DNA of 10,300 nucleotides from Actinomycetes bacterium (GTDB lineage: Bacteria > Actinomycetota > Thermoleophilia > Gaiellales > Gaiellaceae): positions 1 to 10,300 of the forward strand of contig JAUXJK010000043.1 of the NCBI GenBank assembly GCA_030624785.1, given 5' to 3'. Under the pieces are notes generated by a model that was given only the letters and a program-made list of their open reading frames with translations, was not told where the DNA came from and made no database searches. Shown here piece after piece: positions 5,913-10,300 of this stretch (within the stretch, counting starts at the first letter, position 1; each line of letters opens with the position of its first letter). Made by a program: the position numbers and the translations under genes.

Positions 5913-7655
5913 CTATGACACGAGATCTCGTTCTTTCGTAAGCCGCGCTCTCAGTGCAGCCGTTGCTGGCTCGTCTAGGTATCCATCCTCGACGACGACT
6001 CCATACAGCTCGGCGGCCGACCCGAGGCTGACCTTGCCGTCGAGTACATCCTCAACGACCAGTTGCGGATCTCGCACGAGCGGATCGCCGTAGCCGCCGC
6101 CGCCCGTCGTCCAGGTCTCGAGACGGTCGCCGCTCGCAAGTGTCAGATCGAGCTTTGACGGCAGACGTTCTTCCTGGCCATTTGCACGGCAGATGCGCGA
6201 CCACGCCGATGCGCCTGGCCCGCCACCCCAGAGACCCCATGGAGCACTGTGGTGCCGCTCGCCACGATGAGAGACGCGCAGCTCGTCGCCAAGCGCTTCG
6301 AGCGAGCGTTCGACACCGAGCCCCCCACGCCAGCGTCCTGCCCCGCCTGAATCGGATCGGAGGCGGTACCAGCCGACTCTGATCGGTGCGTCGAGTTCGA
6401 GCGCCTCGACCGGCACGTTCTGCGCGTTCGATGTATCGGTCTGGATGGCATCGATGCCATCTGCGGTTGGACGCGCTCCCATCCCGCCGGTTCCGACGTC
6501 TGACGTTACGAACGTCGTGCCGGTCGTCGGATCGACGCCCCCGATCGAGAGCACGAGCGGATGCCCGCTCGACGCTGCCGGGAGCCGGGCCGGCAGCGCT
6601 GGCGCGAGCGCGCCGAGCATCGCGTCAACGATGCGACGTACGACCACTGCACGTGCGTTTACTGCTGCTGGCGGCGACGCGTTTACGACCGACCGTTCCG
6701 GCAACACCACTCGAATCGGCCGAAAACAGCCGGCGTTAGTTGGAATCTCCGGATCTGTGACGACTCGCAGGACGTAGTACACGGCCGCCAGGGTCGACGA
6801 GGGTGTGCAGTTGATCGGTCCTCGCACCTGGGAGTTCGAGCCGGAGAGATCAACGGTGAGATCGCTGCCCGCGATCGTAATTGCGACCTCGATGCGTACG
6901 GGCTTGCCTACGTCGATGCCGTCGTCGTCGAGCCAATCGACGAAGTGGTAGGTGCCGTCGGGAATATCGGTGAGTGCGACGCGCGTTAGCGCCTCCGAGC
7001 GGTCGAGCAGTCGTGCCATCGCGAGCCGCACAACTCCAGCACTGTAGCGCTCGATCAGCGCGGTCATCCCACGACGGCCCATGGCGCAGGCTGCCAGCTG
7101 GCCATCGAGATCTCCGAGCACGTTGTCAGGGATCCGCACGTTCGCAGCCAGAATGTCGAGCAGGGTTTGGTTGGGCACACCAGCCCGATATAGGGCAAGC
7201 GGAGGGATTCTCAATCCCTCTTGGAAGATCTCGGTCGCTCCCATTGGGGTGGAGCCCGGTGCCTTGCCGCCGATCTCTTGATGGTGCGTGACGCAGACAG
7301 AGAGGGCGACGATTTCCTCGTTGACGACAACCGGCGTGAGCATCACCAGGTCGGGCAGATGCGCCCCGCCGGCGAAGGGGTCGTTGAGCACATAGACGTC
7401 ATCCGCGGACATCGATTCGACTGGGAACCGCTCGAGCAGAGCGGCTACGGCGGGCACGAGCATTCCGAGATGGATGGGCGCGGCTGCAGCCTGCGCTATC
7501 TGTCGACCTTCAGCGTCGAACAGTGCTGCCGACGCGTCGAGTGCTTCGCGAACGATCGGCGAGTGAGAGGTGCGCAGAAGCGTCAGCTCCATCTCATCAG
7601 CGATGGCCTCGAGCCTGTTGCGGATGACTTCGAGCGTGATCGGATCGATACTCAT
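5913..7655 (-). CDS. hyuB: Hydantoinase B/oxoprolinase family protein (HyuB-like subunit)
   Basis: A complete 580-residue HyuB-type subunit (usual length 500-600). With HyuA it forms ATP-dependent amidohydrolases that open cyclic amides (N-methylhydantoin, hydantoins, 5-oxoproline, lactams) or carboxylate ketones. Family landmarks in order: DPITLEVIRNRLEAIADEM (4-22), LLRTSHSPIVREALDASAALFD, NDPFAGGAHLPD (91-102) with the conserved His and Asp, HHQEIGG (124-130), ATEIFQEGLRIPP (140-152), GDLDGQLAA (181-189), then the TDTSNAQNVPVEALE segment, SDSGGAGRWRGGLGVER, and the C-terminal TTGGGGYGDPL motif. HHQEIGG has Glu where many relatives have Asp. The ATG overlaps the hyuA stop by four bases (ATGA), so the two are translationally coupled. 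No signal peptide is present; the enzyme is cytosolic. The substrate is not determined by these motifs. Confidence 0.92.
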   Translation of the reverse strand: MSIDPITLEVIRNRLEAIADEMELTLLRTSHSPIVREALDASAALFDAEGRQIAQAAAAPIHLGMLVPAVAALLERFPVESMSADDVYVLNDPFAGGAHLPDLVMLTPVVVNEEIVALSVCVTHHQEIGGKAPGSTPMGATEIFQEGLRIPPLALYRAGVPNQTLLDILAANVRIPDNVLGDLDGQLAACAMGRRGMTALIERYSAGVVRLAMARLLDRSEALTRVALTDIPDGTYHFVDWLDDDGIDVGKPVRIEVAITIAGSDLTVDLSGSNSQVRGPINCTPSSTLAAVYYVLRVVTDPEIPTNAGCFRPIRVVLPERSVVNASPPAAVNARAVVVRRIVDAMLGALAPALPARLPAASSGHPLVLSIGGVDPTTGTTFVTSDVGTGGMGARPTADGIDAIQTDTSNAQNVPVEALELDAPIRVGWYRLRSDSGGAGRWRGGLGVERSLEALGDELRVSHRGERHHSAPWGLWGGGPGASAWSRICRANGQEERLPSKLDLTLASGDRLETWTTGGGGYGDPLVRDPQLVVEDVLDGKVSLGSAAELYGVVVEDGYLDEPATAALRARLTKERDLVS

Positions 7656-9697
7656 GACACTCTCATGATCAGGTTTCCCGACCCGTCTGGTCCGATCGCG
7701 TCGCCAGGCGCGACGAGGATCGTCGTATCCGGTTGCCGGACGATGAGCGGTCCGGACTGTTCGTTGTCGAGTTCGACTCGATCGACAACACGGGTACTGC
7801 GTGCTCCGCCCTCAAACCATGCAAGACGTTCGCTGCCGGGCGAAACCGGAGCTACTGCGGATTCGAACTCGGTCTGGCTTGGGTACCAGGACTGGACGAC
7901 GCGGGCGTTGAGTAGTTCTACCGGGTTTGCTGGCTGCGAGTGTCCGTGCACGCGGTCGTGCTGGGCGTGAAACACGCTGCCGAAAGCAGCAAGTTCGGCG
8001 GCGTCGATGGTCTCAGCGACCGGGACTTCGACCGTCGAGCCCTGGCCGACATAGCGAGCGTCCGCCGAGCGCCGAGTCACCACATCGCCCTCGGGAGCGC
8101 CCTCTAAAGCCATCAACTCGGACACGCGATTCTCGAGCGCGCCGTAGATCGACTCGAGCGCCGCGGGCTCGGTCGCGTCAGCCCTCATTGCCACGGTTTC
8201 GGTCATCGTGTGCTCGACCGGGGCGCCGAGCAGCCCGAGCGCCGACAGAGCGCCCGGGACCGGAGGAATGACGACGCGCGAAATTCCGAGCTCCCGTGCC
8301 ACGCCGCCCGCGAATAGCGACCCCGCGCCGCCGAGCGCGACAAGCGAGAATGTGCGTGGGTCGTAGCCACGTCCAACTGAAGCGAGCCTGATCTGGTCGA
8401 CCATTCGCATCGTGACGACGCGAACGACGCCGTCGGCCGCCGCCTCTGGCCCGAGCGCGAGCGCTTCGCCCAGCCGATCGAACGCGGCTCGCGCCGCATC
8501 GAGGTCGAGAGTGAGGTCTCCGCCTGCCAGACCGTCTGAGGCGAGGTAGCCGAGCACGCAGAACGCGTCTGTCACCGTTGGTTCATTTCCTCCTCTTCGG
8601 TAACAGATCGGTCCCGGATGTGCGCCGGCTGAGCGCGGCCCGACGCGTAGCCCACCTGCATCGTCGAGCCATGCGATCGAACCGCCGCCGGCTCCAATCG
8701 TCGAGAGGTCGACGAGCGGGACCCGAAGCGGGAAGCCCTCGATGCCTCCCTCCGTCGTCACGACTGGCTGCCCATCCTCGACCAGTGCAACATCTGCGCT
8801 CGTTCCGCCCACGTCAAGGGTGAGTACGTCGCCGATCCGGGAGCGAAGTGCCGCGCGACTCCCGCCCACAGCGCCTGCGGCTGGTCCTGAGAGAAGCAGG
8901 CCGATAGGGCGAGCTGCGCCGCGCTCCGCCGAGGCGATCCCGCCTCGTGACTGCATGAGTTGCAGCGGACAGACGATGCCGTGGCTCGCGAGTGTGGTCG
9001 CGAGATCTTCGAGGTAGCTGGCGACCACCGGACGCAGGTAGGCATCAAAGCAGGTGACGACGGTTCGCTCGTATTCCCTGAAAACAGGGTCCACCTCACT
9101 CGAGATCGAGACGCGCATCCCCGGCTCCCGTTCGAGCACGAGCTCACGCAAGCGTCGCTCGTGGACGTCATTACGGTAGGAGTGCAGCAGACAGATCGCC
9201 ACAGCCTCAACGCCTTGGGCGATGAGATTATCGATCGCGGCTTTGGCGTGAGACTCGTCTAGTTCGACGACGATCGTTCCGTTCGCACTCAGGCGCTCTC
9301 GAACACCGCGGCGGCGGCGGCGCGGCGCGAGAAACACAGGCGTCTGCGTTTCGATATTGAGGTCGTAGAGAACGCGACGCTTGGTCCGGCCGATCTCCAG
9401 CACATCCTCGAAGCCCTCGGTCGTGAGAAGACCGACTCTGGCGCCGCGTCTCTCGAGGACTGCGTTCGTGCCCACGGTTGTGCCGTGGACGAACCGCTCG
9501 ACGCTCGCGGGCGAGGTGCCGCCACGCTCGAGAGCAGCGAGCGTTCCAGTCATTACGCCCTCGCTGATCCGGTCCGGTGTCGTCGGAACCTTGATCGCAT
9601 GACCGTGCCCCGTCGCTGTCTCGACGGCGACGACGTCGGTGAACGTTCCACCCACATCGACGGCGACAGCGATCACGATGGCCCCATGGTCTGCCAT
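7652..9697 (-). CDS. hyuA: Hydantoinase A/oxoprolinase family protein (HyuA-like ATP-binding subunit)
   Basis: A complete 681-residue HyuA-type subunit with an ASKHA (acetate kinase/actin-like) ATPase fold that supplies ATP-dependent activation of the amide substrate. The first phosphate loop is DVGGTFTD (14-21). The second is DVGGTSAD (295-302). Other family landmarks are HGTTVGTNAVLER (71-83), EIGRTKRRVLYDL (101-113), SGPAAGAVGG (270-279), IGAGGGSIAWLDDAGGLRVGP (334-354, with SAGAHPGPICYRRGG following), TVTDAFCVLGYL, and the C-terminal RYVGQGSTVEVPV (549-561). GGAGSLFA (456-463) differs from the common GGAGPLHA. Five arginines in a row (126-130) come from a CGCCGC-rich stretch. The ATG at 9697 has no Shine-Dalgarno; the GTG at 9676-9674 (giving VIAVAVDVGGTFTD) is a real alternative, because family members usually reach DVGGT within 5-10 residues. 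It precedes and overlaps hyuB, and diverges from the isochorismatase-like gene. Confidence 0.92.
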   Translation of the reverse strand: MADHGAIVIAVAVDVGGTFTDVVAVETATGHGHAIKVPTTPDRISEGVMTGTLAALERGGTSPASVERFVHGTTVGTNAVLERRGARVGLLTTEGFEDVLEIGRTKRRVLYDLNIETQTPVFLAPRRRRRGVRERLSANGTIVVELDESHAKAAIDNLIAQGVEAVAICLLHSYRNDVHERRLRELVLEREPGMRVSISSEVDPVFREYERTVVTCFDAYLRPVVASYLEDLATTLASHGIVCPLQLMQSRGGIASAERGAARPIGLLLSGPAAGAVGGSRAALRSRIGDVLTLDVGGTSADVALVEDGQPVVTTEGGIEGFPLRVPLVDLSTIGAGGGSIAWLDDAGGLRVGPRSAGAHPGPICYRRGGNEPTVTDAFCVLGYLASDGLAGGDLTLDLDAARAAFDRLGEALALGPEAAADGVVRVVTMRMVDQIRLASVGRGYDPRTFSLVALGGAGSLFAGGVARELGISRVVIPPVPGALSALGLLGAPVEHTMTETVAMRADATEPAALESIYGALENRVSELMALEGAPEGDVVTRRSADARYVGQGSTVEVPVAETIDAAELAAFGSVFHAQHDRVHGHSQPANPVELLNARVVQSWYPSQTEFESAVAPVSPGSERLAWFEGGARSTRVVDRVELDNEQSGPLIVRQPDTTILVAPGDAIGPDGSGNLIMRVS

Positions 9698-9716
9698 TAT
9701 CCCAGGGTCGATACAC

Positions 9717-9724
9717 GAGGAGGG
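9717..9724 (+). promoter_or_regulatory. Strong ribosome binding site of the isochorismatase-like gene
   Basis: GAGGAGGG lies four bases before the ATG at 9729 and fixes that start. It falls in a 31-base gap between two divergent start codons, so the promoter for at least one of the two genes must overlap the coding region of the other. I see no convincing -35/-10 pair in the gap; the only AT-rich element is GATAAT on the minus strand (9701-9696), which overlaps the hyuA ATG. Confidence 0.75.
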
Positions 9725-9728
9725 TCCG

Positions 9729-10300
9729 ATGCGCGAGGTGTTCGGAAAGCTCGTCCGAGAGAGCCTTGAAGAGGTGCTCGACCCAGCAGCGTGCGCGGTC
9801 GTCTCGATCGACATGCAGAACGATGCCATGCACCCGGACGGGATGCTGGCGCAGGCCGGCAACGATATATCCGGGATGCTCGGGATCCTGCCTCGTTGCC
9901 AGGCGTTTCTTGGCGTCGCCCGCGAGGTCGGCGTGCTCGTAGTTCACGTCGAGACGATTACGCTGCCCGATGGGCGAAGCGATTCGCCATCCTGGCTGCG
10001 CGCAAAAGGACTGATCGTGCAGAGCGACTTCTTTCTCCAGGGAACATGGGGCGCCGAGTTCTCGCCAGAGGTCGCCCCCGAGCCCTGTGAGCCGGTCGTG
10101 ACCAAGCACCGCTCGAGCGCGTTCCGCAACACAGACCTGGACATGATTCTTCGCTCGAGCGGGATCGAGACCGTCGTCGTGATCGGCGAGCAGACGCCCG
10201 GATGTATAGAGGCGACGTATCGGGACGCGGCATACCACGACTACTACAACGTTCTGATCGAAGACTGCGTCGCGGCGTTCGATCCAGAGCAACACGAGGC
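9729..10300 (+). CDS. Isochorismatase-fold cysteine hydrolase, N-carbamoylsarcosine amidase-like (3' end outside window)
   Basis: The first 190 residues of an isochorismatase-like hydrolase; it runs off the right edge in frame, with an expected full length of about 200-250. The catalytic triad of the amidase branch is visible: D28 in VVSIDMQND, K126 in VVTKHRSSAF, and nucleophile C159 in GEQTPGCIEATYRDA. The cysteine means an amidase or ureidase (nicotinamidase, N-carbamoylsarcosine amidase, ureidoacrylate amidohydrolase and similar) rather than a true isochorismatase, which lacks it. An N-terminal helix precedes the first beta strand, as in the N-carbamoylsarcosine amidase and peroxyureidoacrylate groups. 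There is no signal peptide, so it is cytosolic. Its head-to-head position with hyuA-hyuB suggests it acts on the product of the hydantoinase, an N-carbamoyl amino acid. That role is inferred from context; the fold and triad are seen directly. Confidence 0.87.
   Translation, partial: MREVFGKLVRESLEEVLDPAACAVVSIDMQNDAMHPDGMLAQAGNDISGMLGILPRCQAFLGVAREVGVLVVHVETITLPDGRSDSPSWLRAKGLIVQSDFFLQGTWGAEFSPEVAPEPCEPVVTKHRSSAFRNTDLDMILRSSGIETVVVIGEQTPGCIEATYRDAAYHDYYNVLIEDCVAAFDPEQHE

Noticed and set aside
7221..7970. Plus-strand ORF of 249 codons opposite hyuB and hyuA
   Set aside because: Both antisense partners are well-conserved enzymes; the ORF has no motif and spans the coupled hyuA-hyuB junction.
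9305..9325. GGC/CGG-rich run giving five arginines in HyuA as a repeat or insertion
   Set aside because: It is a short low-complexity stretch in a variable loop, in frame, and not a true repeat array.
9698..9862. N-terminal extension of HyuA to 9862
   Set aside because: It is antisense to the isochorismatase-like gene, Ser/Cys-rich, and puts the first ATP-binding motif far later than in the family.
9228..10295. Long open frame on the minus strand (355 codons) under hyuA and the isochorismatase-like gene
   Set aside because: It is Arg-rich with no motif, runs antisense to one well-supported gene and out of frame over the other, and is explained by GC-rich codon bias.

Overview
The window looks like chromosomal DNA from a high-GC Gram-positive bacterium, most likely an actinobacterium and possibly the Thermoleophilia (Gaiellales/Solirubrobacterales) side. 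The grounds are GC-rich codon use, frequent GTG starts, a LexA box of the Gram-positive type (CGAAC-N4-GTTCG), a type-A RNase P RNA, and a small zinc-ribbon gene directly after lexA. The last point rests on memory of such genomes, so the lineage call is an inference. I see no mobile element, CRISPR array, phage gene or defence system.

Layout: (1) 1-1841, minus: a large GT-C-type membrane glycosyltransferase-like gene that runs off the left edge and carries a one-base frameshift near 770-800. (2) 1894-2757, minus: an NAD(P)-dependent beta-hydroxyacid dehydrogenase. (3) 2817-3848, plus and divergent from it: a family-4 glycosyltransferase. (4) 3916-4134, plus: secG, which converges on a tRNA-Leu(GAG) gene (4181-4266, minus) with a shared hairpin between them. 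(5) 4383-5009, plus: lexA, divergent from the tRNA and preceded by a perfect SOS box, followed by a small CxxC...CxxC protein (up to 5368). (6) 5411-5766, plus: RNase P RNA with a -10 box and a strong terminator hairpin. (7) 5913-9697, minus: a translationally coupled hyuA-hyuB pair (ATP-dependent hydantoinase/oxoprolinase family). (8) 9729 to the right edge, plus and divergent: an isochorismatase-fold cysteine hydrolase resembling N-carbamoylsarcosine amidase.

The left part makes cell-surface glycans. The middle is housekeeping: protein export, tRNA and tRNA processing, SOS control. The right part looks catabolic. HyuA and HyuB would open a cyclic amide such as N-methylhydantoin at the cost of ATP, and the neighbouring amidase could hydrolyse the N-carbamoyl product. 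That fits the later steps of creatinine or hydantoin breakdown, but the substrate is not shown by the sequence.

This is mostly an ordinary chromosomal region. The points most worth a second look are the GGU-to-GCU change in loop L15 of the RNase P RNA, seen beside a tRNA gene that does not encode CCA; the frameshift in the membrane glycosyltransferase; and the hairpin-containing leader of the small gene after lexA.
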